Shown here: positions 18,273 through 26,435 of the stretch, piece after piece
Position numbering within the stretch: position 1 is the stretch's first letter
How the letters are laid out: every line of letters starts with the position of its first letter
DNA from: an uncultured Prevotellaceae bacterium
GTDB lineage: Bacteria > Bacteroidota > Bacteroidia > Bacteroidales > Bacteroidaceae
NCBI GenBank assembly: GCA_902790625.1
Contig: CADASP010000009.1
Location: 221,937-285,936, forward strand
Direction of reading: 5' to 3'
DNA: 64,000 nt
Notes under the pieces: model-generated
The model's input: only the letters and a program-made list of their open reading frames with translations
What the model was told of the DNA's origin: nothing
Database searches by the model: none
Made by a program: the position numbers and the translations under genes

Positions 18273-18752
18273 TTATGGCTCTTGCTGGGGATTGTCCAGT
18301 ACTGGAAGCCTTCGGTCGATGGCGGCATGGAACGAGATGATGCTCTCGCTACGCGCCAAGCCCAGGGGCTGCAGCTTGTCGTGGATGATGTCGAGCAGGT
18401 GGTGGTTGTTGAGCGCATAAATCTTGATGAACAAGTCGTAGTCGCCTGTGGTGTAGTGGCACTCCACCACTTCGGGGATTTTTTTCAGTTTCTCCACCAC
18501 TTCGTCGAACGATTCTGGGTTCTTCAGGTTCAGTCCGATGAAAGCGCAGGTCTGGTAGCCCATCTTCTCCGGGTCGATGACGAAGACGGAGCCCTTCAGC
18601 ACACCTGCCTGAGTGAGCTTCTGGACACGCTGATGGATGGCGGCGCCGCTCACATCGCATGCTCGCGCCACTTCCAAGAAGGGCACGCGGGCATCGTCGG
18701 CTACCATTTTCAGAATTTGCCTGTCAAGGCGATCAAGCTTAAAATTTGTCAT
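18273..18752 (-). CDS. Lrp/AsnC-family transcriptional regulator
   Basis: The 159-residue DNA-binding protein has an N-terminal winged helix-turn-helix (LDRLDRQILKMVADDARVPF ... CDVSGAAIHQRVQKL, residues 4-55) and a C-terminal RAM/ligand-binding domain (GFIGLNLKNP-type, VVECHYTTGDYDLFIKI). Members sense amino acids and regulate amino-acid metabolism or transport. The gene lies 12 bp downstream of the second exbD, so it may be the last gene of the exb operon; its targets cannot be read from the sequence. Confidence 0.9.
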   Translation of the reverse strand: MTNFKLDRLDRQILKMVADDARVPFLEVARACDVSGAAIHQRVQKLTQAGVLKGSVFVIDPEKMGYQTCAFIGLNLKNPESFDEVVEKLKKIPEVVECHYTTGDYDLFIKIYALNNHHLLDIIHDKLQPLGLARSESIISFHAAIDRRLPVLDNPQQEP

Positions 18753-18764
18753 GGCTAATATGTT

Positions 18765-19235
18765 TTATTGGTTTGGTTGATTTGTTTCGGTGGCAGAGTA
18801 GCTGATTCTGAGCGCGAAGCTCTGTTGCAGTTGCTGCTTGATGTCGGTGATGATGCCCATGGGCACGTCGCGGTCGGCCTTGATGCTCACCGTCATGCGG
18901 GCTTGGTCGTCGGCATTCATCATTGCCCGCTCGTGCTCCACGAAGTCCTTGATGTCGTCGAGCGTGGCCAGCTGGTTGTTCAGCTGTATGCGGTAGTCGC
19001 CTTCGCCGTCGATGGGCTTCCCCACGTAGATGTCTACGATGCTGGCCTTGTGCTCCAGTTTCTTTATTTCCGTTCCCTCGGGCACCGTGTATCTCACTTT
19101 CAGGTCTACCTCCCTCATGTGCGTGACAATCATGAAGAAGAAGAGCACGGTGAAAATCAAGTCGGGCAGCGATGCCATGTTGAGCTGTGGCACCTCTCGC
19201 TCGTTGTTGTCGTGTCCGAATAGGCGGGTTCTCAT
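18765..19235 (-). CDS. exbD: ExbD/TolR-family biopolymer transport protein (second copy)
   Basis: ExbD pairs with ExbB and a TonB to transmit proton-motive force to outer-membrane transporters. This 156-residue protein has one N-terminal transmembrane helix (LPDLIFTVLFFFMIVTHM, residues about 19-40) with the conserved Asp (PDLIF), then a periplasmic domain. I set the start at MRTRLFGHD (19235). An upstream in-frame extension would consist only of Thr/Ser-rich residues read from the ACTAGT 9-mer array. Another exbD-like gene lies directly upstream, as in many Bacteroidetes exb operons. Confidence 0.9.
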   Translation of the reverse strand: MRTRLFGHDNNEREVPQLNMASLPDLIFTVLFFFMIVTHMREVDLKVRYTVPEGTEIKKLEHKASIVDIYVGKPIDGEGDYRIQLNNQLATLDDIKDFVEHERAMMNADDQARMTVSIKADRDVPMGIITDIKQQLQQSFALRISYSATETNQPNQ

Positions 19236-19256
19236 TCTTTTCTGGTCTTTTATTGG

Positions 19257-19350
19257 GGTCGGACTAGTCGTACTAGTCATACTAGTCGGACTAGTCGTAC
19301 TAGTCATACTAGTCGTACTAGTCATACTAGTCGAACTAGTCAGACTGGTC
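19257..19350. repeat. 9-mer array of ACTAGT palindromes between two exbD genes
   Basis: Nine ACTAGT hexamers occur at exact 9-bp spacing from 19263 to 19340, separated by CGT, CAT, CGG or CGA, followed by a degenerate ACTGGT unit. The stop codon of the upstream exbD (TAG, 19336-19338) lies inside the array, and the downstream exbD starts about 20 bp after it. Confidence 0.95.
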
Positions 19351-19923
19351 GGAGGGCTGTGGGTTCTCGCTGATGCGTTGTGGGTACACCATTTTGATGG
19401 CCTCGCGCTCCATGTCGGTGCATCGGGCATATTCGTGGCCGAAGCGATGCAGCGCCAAGTCGTTGCGCAGCTTGTTGTAGCCTTTCACGATGGCGTTCTG
19501 CATGTTGAAGTAAGCCTCGTAGGTCGTGGCGCGGTCGGCCTCTATGGTGATGACGTGCCTGTCACTCACCCTGCAACGGCCCAGCAGGTTGACCTCTCTC
19601 TCGCTTTTCTCGGGCAGGGTGGCATCGTCGTTGGCGTTGGCCACGAAGAGCGCCACCCGTTGTGCCAGCTCGCCCGTGGTGATGGCCTCGCCATTGCACG
19701 TCAGCTGGTTGTTGGCATCTATCCGCAGCTCCATCACGTTGCGTTTCTTCACCTCCACCTCCTGCGTCTCGGTGTTGTCTTGCGGCGGTGGCAGCAGGCG
19801 CTCCATGCCCTTGTCGGTGTCCATCGACGAGGTGACGAGGAAGAACACCAACAGCATGAACGAGATGTCGGCCGTTGAGGTGGTGTTCAGCCCTACCATT
19901 TCCCTACGTCTTCTCCGCATCAT
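19336..19923 (-). CDS. exbD: ExbD/TolR-family biopolymer transport protein (first copy)
   Basis: The 195-residue protein has a basic cytosolic N-terminus (MMRRRRREMVG) and a single transmembrane helix with the essential Asp (TADISFMLLVFFLVTSSM, residues about 16-34). A periplasmic domain (VMELRIDANNQLTCNGE ... ITIEADRATTYEAYFNM) follows. It works with ExbB as the stator-like motor of a TonB system. The C-terminal residues SDQSD are encoded by the edge of the ACTAGT array, so the repeat has shaped the protein end. Confidence 0.92.
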   Translation of the reverse strand: MMRRRRREMVGLNTTSTADISFMLLVFFLVTSSMDTDKGMERLLPPPQDNTETQEVEVKKRNVMELRIDANNQLTCNGEAITTGELAQRVALFVANANDDATLPEKSEREVNLLGRCRVSDRHVITIEADRATTYEAYFNMQNAIVKGYNKLRNDLALHRFGHEYARCTDMEREAIKMVYPQRISENPQPSDQSD

Positions 19924-19929
19924 GGCCTG

Positions 19930-20304
19930 TCATCGTTTTGAGTTCCAGCGCCCCGCTATCTGGCTGACAGCCACGCACACACCTGCCGCCACGAGCAGCG
20001 CGGCGACAGAATAGATGAACATGTCGCTGATGCGCAACCAGAAGGCATCGGCGTATTCCTTTCCATTCACATATATGGCCTTTGTGCTGCCCACGAGCCA
20101 CGCCAGCAGCATCACCACCAGCAGAGCGGCGGCTGTGAGCCACGCGATGCGCCGGGTGGGAATGCCATGCTGCATGCGCTCGGATGGGTCTTGCATCCGC
20201 ACGCCCCTGAATGCCGACCACGCCGTGGCCACAACAGCCACCGCCAGCAGCACATAGAGGGTGCCAAGCACGATGTTGACAAAGATGGGCGATTCGAAGT
20301 TCAT
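19930..20304 (-). CDS. Membrane protein of the exb operon
   Basis: The 124-residue protein has three predicted membrane helices (about residues 9-31, 52-72 and 92-112) and no known catalytic motif. It lies between exbB and exbD with gaps of 6-10 bp. That position is conserved in Bacteroidales exb operons as far as I recall, suggesting an accessory subunit. Its function is not established here. Confidence 0.75.
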   Translation of the reverse strand: MNFESPIFVNIVLGTLYVLLAVAVVATAWSAFRGVRMQDPSERMQHGIPTRRIAWLTAAALLVVMLLAWLVGSTKAIYVNGKEYADAFWLRISDMFIYSVAALLVAAGVCVAVSQIAGRWNSKR

Positions 20305-20313
20305 GTCAGGCCA

Positions 20314-21183
20314 TCAGCTGTTTTGTTTCATTTTCCGGTTCATCAGGATGTCGAGCAGGTCGATGGCGGCCTCCTCCATCTGCGATGTCAGGCGCTCAAT
20401 CTTGTTGAGGATATAGTTGTAGAACAGTTGAAGCACCAATGCCACGATGATGCCGAAGATGGTGGTGATGAGCGCCACCTTCATGCCCTCGGCCACGATG
20501 GCAGGGCCTATGTCGCCCGCCTCTTGTATATGGTCGAAGGCCATCACCATGCCTATCACCGTGCCCAGGAATCCCAGCGAGGGGGCGATGGCAATCATCA
20601 GCCTTATCCACGAGCAGCCTTTCTCCAGGTTGGTGCTCTGCACGGTGCCGTAGCTCACTATCGAGCGCTCCACGGTGGCCATGTCCTCATGGGCATGCAT
20701 CAGCCCTTGGTAGCAGATGCTGGCCACGGGGCCTCGCGTGTTGCGGCAGAGCGTCTTCGCGCCCTCCACGTCGTCCTGCTCCACATGCTTCTCGATGTCG
20801 CGCAGCAGCCGCTTGGCATTCACCTCGGCCAGCGTCAGGTAGATGATGCGCTCGATGCAGAGTGCCAGCCCTATCACCAACGTCAGGGCCACCAGCGACA
20901 TGAATCCCGCCGAACCCTCCACAAACTTCGACTTCAACTGCTGGTGCAGCCCGCCGCCTTCGGTCATGGCCTGGAGGGCGGCCATGTCTTCCTGTCCAAT
21001 CATTTCTTCCACGGTGACCAAGCTCGTCGTGTCGGCAGCCGACGATTCGGCAGGCTGGGCGTCCATCACGGCGGCGGTGGCCGATGGCTCGGCGACCATT
21101 GGTTCGGGTTGGGCCAAAGCCGTGCCTTGCCCCAAGGCGAAAGTCAGGGCAAAGGCTACAATTATTTTACGAAGAATAGACAA
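20314..21183 (-). CDS. exbB: ExbB/TolQ/MotA-family proton channel
   Basis: The 289-residue protein starts with a cleavable-looking signal (MSILRKIIVAFALTFALGQG) and an Ala/Ser-rich segment. It then has three transmembrane helices (about 95-115, 200-220 and 235-260). The MotA/TolQ/ExbB core is clear (IAPSLGFLGTVIGMVMAF ... GDIGPAIVAEGMKVALITTIFGIIVALV). It forms the inner-membrane proton channel energising TonB-dependent uptake. It is the first gene of the minus-strand operon and has a good promoter at 21213-21244. Confidence 0.94.
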   Translation of the reverse strand: MSILRKIIVAFALTFALGQGTALAQPEPMVAEPSATAAVMDAQPAESSAADTTSLVTVEEMIGQEDMAALQAMTEGGGLHQQLKSKFVEGSAGFMSLVALTLVIGLALCIERIIYLTLAEVNAKRLLRDIEKHVEQDDVEGAKTLCRNTRGPVASICYQGLMHAHEDMATVERSIVSYGTVQSTNLEKGCSWIRLMIAIAPSLGFLGTVIGMVMAFDHIQEAGDIGPAIVAEGMKVALITTIFGIIVALVLQLFYNYILNKIERLTSQMEEAAIDLLDILMNRKMKQNS

Positions 21184-21212
21184 AATGTTTCGATTTTTAT
21201 TGTTTCAGCATG

Positions 21213-21244
21213 CAAAAGTACACAAAATAAAGCAATCGGGCAAA
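21213..21244 (-). promoter_or_regulatory. Promoter of the exb operon
   Basis: On the minus strand, TTTG (21241-21244), 20 bp, then TACTTTTG (21213-21220). It is divergent from the efflux promoter at 21273-21303, the two -33 elements being only about 30 bp apart. Confidence 0.8.
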
Positions 21245-21272
21245 ATTTCCAAACATTTTTTCGCCATTATCC

Positions 21273-21303
21273 TTTGTTTTACGCTCCACTTTTCGTAACT
21301 TTG
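21273..21303 (+). promoter_or_regulatory. Promoter of the RND efflux genes
   Basis: TTTG (21273-21276), 19 bp, then TAACTTTG (21296-21303), about 27 bp before the adaptor start codon. No regulator gene or obvious operator is adjacent. Confidence 0.8.
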
Positions 21304-21329
21304 CCGTCTGAACTGGACAACTACAAAAC

Positions 21330-22427
21330 ATGAAGAGTAAAAAAGCACCATTTTTTGTTGCGCTTGTGGCATCCCTGCTGATGGCCTCCTGTGGTGAGGA
21401 GAAGAAGGATGCGCATGATGCCGCCCACTACAAGACGATGGTGGTGGAGCGCAAGGACATGACGCTCACACAGCAGTATAGCGCCCACCTGACAGGTAGG
21501 CAGATTGTGGAGATACGTCCGCAGGTGACGGGCAACATCACGCGCATCTGCACAGGCGAGGGCATGGCCGTGAGGAAGGGTCAGACGTTGTTCATCATCG
21601 ACCAGACTCCCTTTCAGGCGGCGCTGGAGGTGGCTGTCGCCAACCGCAAGAGTGCCGAAGCCAAGCTGGCCACAGCCAAGATGAACCTGGAGAACGAGAC
21701 GCTGCTGAAGGAAGGAAACGTGGTGAGCGACTTCAGCGTGCAGACCTACCGCAACACGCTCCTCGAGGCCGAGGCGGCGCTGGCACAAGCCAAGGCCCAG
21801 GAGAAGAACGCCCGCTGGCAGCTGTCGTGTACGGAGGTGAAGAGTCCTGTCGACGGGGTGGCCTCGATGATTCCCTGGCACGTGGGAGCACTCGTCAGCA
21901 GCAATATCAGCGAGCCTCTGGTCACCGTGGCCGACGACAGCGAGATGTATGCCTATTTCTCGGTTTCCGAGCGTTTCGCCCTCGACCTGATGAACCGCTA
22001 CGGCTCCAACGACCGTTTCATCCAGCAGGCGCCTCCCGTCACGCTCAAGTTGGCAAGTGGTGCCGATTACGCCATCGAGGGGCGCATCAATGCCGTGAGC
22101 GGAACGGTGGATGCCTCGACGGGGGCCATTGCGATGAGAGCCGTGTTTCCCAACCCCGAACATCTGCTGCGCGACGGAGGAAGTGCCACCATCGTGGTGC
22201 CAACGCAGCGCCAACAATGCATCGTGATACCACAAGAGGCTACCTACGAATTGCAGAACCGCTCGTTTGTATATCGCGTGGTAGACGGTAAGACAAAGGC
22301 CACCGCCATCGAGCTCTTCAAGCAGAACAATGGCAGCGAGTATGTCGTGGAGCAAGGACTCAACGCGGGCGACACCATCATTGCCGAGGGTGCCGGACTG
22401 CTGAGAGAAGGAATCGAGATAAAGTGA
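21330..22427 (+). CDS. RND efflux periplasmic adaptor (membrane fusion lipoprotein)
   Basis: The 365-residue AcrA-like adaptor links an RND permease to an outer-membrane channel. A lipoprotein signal ends at LMASC (Cys21). Then come the barrel-sandwich hybrid (VEIRPQVTGNITRICTGEG, VKSPVDGVASMIPWHVGALV), the helical hairpin rich in Ala/Glu (residues about 95-165), and the beta-barrel and membrane-proximal domains. The permease gene follows after about 400 bp of repeats. No outer-membrane factor gene is nearby, so the pump must borrow one. Confidence 0.93.
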   Translation: MKSKKAPFFVALVASLLMASCGEEKKDAHDAAHYKTMVVERKDMTLTQQYSAHLTGRQIVEIRPQVTGNITRICTGEGMAVRKGQTLFIIDQTPFQAALEVAVANRKSAEAKLATAKMNLENETLLKEGNVVSDFSVQTYRNTLLEAEAALAQAKAQEKNARWQLSCTEVKSPVDGVASMIPWHVGALVSSNISEPLVTVADDSEMYAYFSVSERFALDLMNRYGSNDRFIQQAPPVTLKLASGADYAIEGRINAVSGTVDASTGAIAMRAVFPNPEHLLRDGGSATIVVPTQRQQCIVIPQEATYELQNRSFVYRVVDGKTKATAIELFKQNNGSEYVVEQGLNAGDTIIAEGAGLLREGIEIK

Positions 22428-22429
22428 AA

Positions 22430-22519
22430 AAGCCCCCCCTTCTGCCCCCGAGGGGGCTACTATAGTTTTGCAGGACAAAAGGTCTATCGTGCCCCCCTCG
22501 GGGGGCGAAAGTGGGGCTT
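22430..22519. repeat. GC-rich palindromic element E1 (ATAGTT loop)
   Basis: A roughly 28-bp imperfect inverted repeat (AAGCCCCCCCTTCTGCCCCC ... GGGGGCGAAAGTGGGGCTT) flanks a 33-nt loop beginning TACTATAGTTTTGC. It is identical at all but about three positions to E2 at 32767-32856. It lies 2 bp after the adaptor stop codon, inside an apparent operon. Confidence 0.9.
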
Positions 22520-22822
22520 CTCCCTCCACCTTCAACCCTCCACCTTCAACCTTCAACCCTCCACCCTTAACCCTCCACCTTCAACCCTCCACCTTCAACC
22601 CTCCACCCTCCACCCTCCACCCTTAACCCTCCACCTTCAACCCTCCACCCTCAACCTTCAACCCTCCACCTTCAACCCTCCACCTTCAACCCTCCACCTT
22701 CAACCCTCCACCTTCAACCCTCCACCCTTAACCCTCCACCTTCAACCTTCAACCCTCCACCTTCAACCCTCCACCTTCAACCTTCAACCTTCAACCCTCC
22801 ACCTTCAACCCTCCACCCTTTA
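22520..22822. repeat. Large CCCTCCA/CCTTCAA heptamer tract inside the efflux operon
   Basis: About 300 bp consist almost wholly of two alternating heptamers (CCCTCCA and CCTTCAA, with CCCTTAA variants). It separates the adaptor gene from the permease gene and ends about 15 bp before the GTG start. This is the longest short-unit tract in the window. Confidence 0.95.
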
Positions 22823-22836
22823 ATTAAAACAACCTC

Positions 22837-25800
22837 GTGAACGTTAAGACATTTATAGACAGGCCAATATTGGCTGGAGTAATATCGGTGATGATGGTGC
22901 TGGTGGGCATCATCGGACTGAGCCGTCTGGCATTAGAACAGTTTCCTGAGATTGCCCCCCCCCACCGTGCGCGTCAATGCCAGCTACACCGGCGCCAACG
23001 CCGAGACGGTACAGAAGAGTGTGGTGGTGCCGCTCGAGGAAGCCATCAACGGCGTGGAAGGCATGATGTATATGACCTCGACCGCCTCGAACAACGGCAG
23101 CGCCTCCATCGGCATCTTCTTCCGCCAAGGCGTCGACCCCAACATGGCGATGGTGAACGTGCAGAACCGCGCCGCCACCGTGCAAGGCAGGTTGCCCAGC
23201 GACGTGGTGAAAAGCGGACTCACCGTGCGCAAGCGACAGACATCGAACATCAAGCAGATAGCCGTCTACAGCCCCGACAGCACCTTCGACCGGGCATTCC
23301 TGGCCAACTACACCAAGATAAACATCGAGCCGCGCCTGAGCCGTATTCCTGGCGTGGGCGAGGTGAACGTGATGGGCGCCGACTACTCGATGAGGATATG
23401 GCTCGACCCGCTGAAGATGGCCCGCTACGGCCTCACCCCAGCCGACATCACCAAGGTGCTCGACGAGCAGAATGTGGAGGTGGCGACGGGCACGCTCGGA
23501 GCCGAGAGCCAGAACACCTTCCAATATGTGCTGAAATACCGAGGACGCTACGAGGAGGAGCAGGGCTACGAGCAGATGGTGATACGCTCCCTGCCCGATG
23601 GCAACGTGCTGCGCATCGGCGACATTGCCAAGGTGGAGCTGGGCTCGCAGAACTATAACATCATAGGCGAGACCAATGGACGGCCAGGCGTGAACATCAG
23701 CATCAACCAGGTGGCAGGCTCCAACGCCAACGAGATCATCAAGGAGATAGACCGCGAGGTGGAAGAGATACGCCAGTCGTTGCCACCAGGCATGGCCATC
23801 GAGGACATCGAATCGAAGAAAGACTTCCTCGACGCCTCCATCACCAGCGTCCTCGAGACCCTCCTCGAAGCGCTCATACTCGTCATCCTGGTGGTGTTCG
23901 TCTTCCTGCAGAGCTGGCGCGCCACCATCATCCCCACCGTGGCCATCATGGTGTCGCTCGTGGCCACGCTGGCCGTCATCTATGCCATCGGCTTCTCGCT
24001 CAACATGCTCACGCTCTTTGCCCTGGTGCTGGTCATCGGCACGGTGGTCGACGACGCCATCGTGGTGGTCGAGGCGGTACAGACGAAACTCGATAGTGAG
24101 GGAAATTCTTCACTTTTCACTTTTCACTCTTCACTTACAGAAGAGGCCATGCACGGCATCACATCGGCACTCGTCACCACCACGCTCGTTTTCATGGCCG
24201 TGTTCGTGCCGGTATGCTTCATAGGCGGCGTCACAGGCACTTTCTACACGCAGTTTGGACTCACCATGGCCATCGCCGTGGGCATCTCGCTCTTCAACGC
24301 GCTCACCCTCTCGCCTGCCCTTTGTGCGCTCATCATGAAGAAGAACCAGAAAACGACAAAGGGATTCCACGCCCGATTCTCCGCCGGCTTCCAAGCGCTT
24401 ACCGACCACTACAAGCGAGCCGTGGCGCGCGTCGTCCCATTCCGCTGGATGGCTTTTGTCATGGTGGCGATAGCCGTCGTCGGCTTAGGCTGGATGATGC
24501 GCACCACAAAGACAGGACTGGTGCCCAACGAGGATATGGGTACGGTGTTCATCAACGTACAGGCATCGCCAGGCAGCAGCCTGCAGCAGACTTACCATAT
24601 CTTGAAAGAGGTTGAGGAGCGCATCAAAGACCTGCCACAGCTGCGCATCTACTCGCTGATAGCCGGCAACAGCAACAACTTCGAGCAGTCGTCGTCGAAC
24701 GGCAACTTCACCCTGAAGCTGAAGAACTGGAGCGAGCGCACGGGCAAGGGCGACGACGTGCAGAGCGTGGTGGAAGAAATCTACCGCCGCACGGCCGACA
24801 TTGCCAACGCCAAGATACAGGTGAACACGCAGAACATGCTGCCGGGCTTCGGCCGCATCAACGGGTTCGAGGTGCACGTGCAGGACAAGCATGGCGGCAC
24901 CATCGACGAGCTGCTGACGCAGACCAACCGATTGATTGCAGCCCTGAACGAGCGACCCGAGATTGGCAGGGCCTTCACCAACTTCTCGCTCAAATATCCT
25001 CAGTATCGCGTCGAGGTCGATGCCGCCCTCTGCAAGCGGCGCGGCGTGTCGCCCAGCGATGTGCTCGCCGCCCTGAGCGGCTATGTGGGGGGCTCGTATG
25101 CTTCCAATTTCGTGCGCTTCACCAAGCTCTACCGCGTCATGGTGCAGGCGTCGCCCGAATATCGACTCGACACAGAGTCGCTGAACAACATCTTCGTCAG
25201 AACCAGCAGCGGCGAGATGTCGCCCATAGGCCAGTATGTGACGCTGACGCGCATCTATGGCTCCGAGACGCTGTCGCGCTTCAACCTCTTCCCCTCCATC
25301 AACGTGGGAGGCACCGCCGCCGAGGGCTACAGCAGCGGGCAGGCCATACAAGCCATTCGCCAGACGGCCGCCGAGGTGCTGCCCGAGGGCTACGGCTATG
25401 AGTTTGGCGGGATGACACGCGAGGAAGCCTCGTCGCAAGACACATCCACGCTGGTGTTCGTCATCTGCATCATCTTCATCTACCTCATCCTCTGCGCCCT
25501 CTACGAGAGCCTGTTCATACCGCTGGCCGTCATCCTGAGTGTGCCCTTCGGACTGGCGGGGTCGTTCATCTTCGCCCAGCTGTGGGGACTCGAGAACAAC
25601 ATCTATATGCAGACGGGACTCATCATGCTCATCGGCCTGCTCTCGAAGACGGCCATCCTGCTCACCGAGTATGCCAGCGCACGCCGCCGTCAGGGCATGG
25701 GCATCGTGGCTGCCGCCCTCGATGCCGCCGCCGTGCGTCTGCGACCCATCCTCATGACGTCGCTCACCATGGTGTTCGGCCTCCTGCCGCTGGCGCTGGC

Positions 25801-25948
25801 CACAGGCGTGGGAGCCAACGGCAACCGCTCGTTGGGAGTGGGCGTCATCGGCGGCATGGTCATAGGCACCGCCGCCCTGCTGTTCATCGTACCCGCCCTG
25901 TTCGTCGTCTTCCAGAAGATAGAGGAGAAGGTGATGGGAAGGCGATAG
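22837..25948 (+). CDS. RND efflux permease, frameshifted at a C9 run
   Basis: This AcrB/MexB-like inner-membrane drug:proton antiporter would be about 1036 residues. It starts at GTG 22837 (MNVKTFIDRPILAGV), typical of the family. Residue 41 (PEIAPP) falls in a run of nine C (22955-22963). Eight would keep frame to TVRVNASYTGANAETVQKSV and the rest of the protein, which is intact to 25948. The nine-C version ends prematurely at 23658. Later motifs: GTVVDDAIVVVEAV with the proton-relay Asp pair (DD), and a second transmembrane domain ending KVMGRR. An in-frame TTCACTT heptamer tract encodes SSLFTFHSSLT after EAVQTKLDSEG. The break is phase variation, a real mutation or a homopolymer sequencing error. 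Confidence 0.88.
22955..22963 (+). repeat. Poly-C (9) tract causing the frameshift
   Basis: Nine consecutive C in codons 40-42 of the RND permease. Removing one C restores a full-length protein. Homopolymers of this length are slippage-prone both in cells and in sequencing. Confidence 0.9.
24108..24136. repeat. TTCACTT heptamers inside the RND permease gene
   Basis: Four tandem TTCACTT/TTCACTC heptamers are translated in frame (SLFTFHSSLT) just after the GTVVDDAIVVVEAV helix, in a cytoplasmic loop where family members carry a short variable stretch. Confidence 0.8.
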
Positions 25949-25993
25949 CCTGCGGTTACGGGGGGATTTCAACTACTTTTTAACCTATAGCGA

Positions 25994-26018
25994 GGGATAG
26001 GGGCTAATGCTCCTATCT
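25994..26018 (+). terminator. Terminator after the RND operon
   Basis: Hairpin GGATAGGGGC / GCTCCTATCT with a TAAT loop, followed by CCTTTTATG. It lies about 45 bp downstream of the permease stop. Confidence 0.6.
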
Positions 26019-26435
26019 CCTTTTATGTTTGTAGGTAGTGCTAATATTTATTAAGATTTAAAGGTTTGTTAGCGTTATTAGACAAAGATTCACTAATTTT
26101 GTAACGAGTTCCAAGTGCACCTTAGAGTTGGGGCGCGTTTTAATGGCTCAAAACTTAGTAAAAAAAGAGCGATTGTAATTATCCCGTATTTGAAATTCTG
26201 GTAATTTTTCTTATCTACATGGGATGACAGGCAATGTGCTCACATCATTAGGATTATTGCCCTTATGGGGCTTGACATGTTCCAAGGTGTGGGCTTTTGT
26301 TTATTGATATATAGATAGGCATTTTCCAGACCTTAGTGGAAACATTGAGGGTTTCAGATTCAATGATATTCAATAGTCCCACACTCTTAAACCAATATTC
26401 CGCTGATTTCTTGGGGCTGATTGGCTTTATCTAAT
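26019..26435. other. AT-rich non-coding leader of the island
   Basis: No gene is seen. A possible promoter is present (TTTG 26065-26068, TAATTTTG 26094-26101; the 25-bp spacing is longer than usual). This would give a 330-nt leader to the next gene. Base composition drops sharply here relative to the flanking core genes. Confidence 0.5.

Noticed and set aside
19236..19430. 65-residue Thr/Ser-rich N-terminal extension of the second ExbD
   Set aside because: It reads through the ACTAGT array and overlaps the first exbD; the membrane-proximal N-terminus starting at 19235 is typical for ExbD.
22520..22822. CRISPR array between the efflux genes
   Set aside because: It is pure alternating heptamers with no spacers of constant length.
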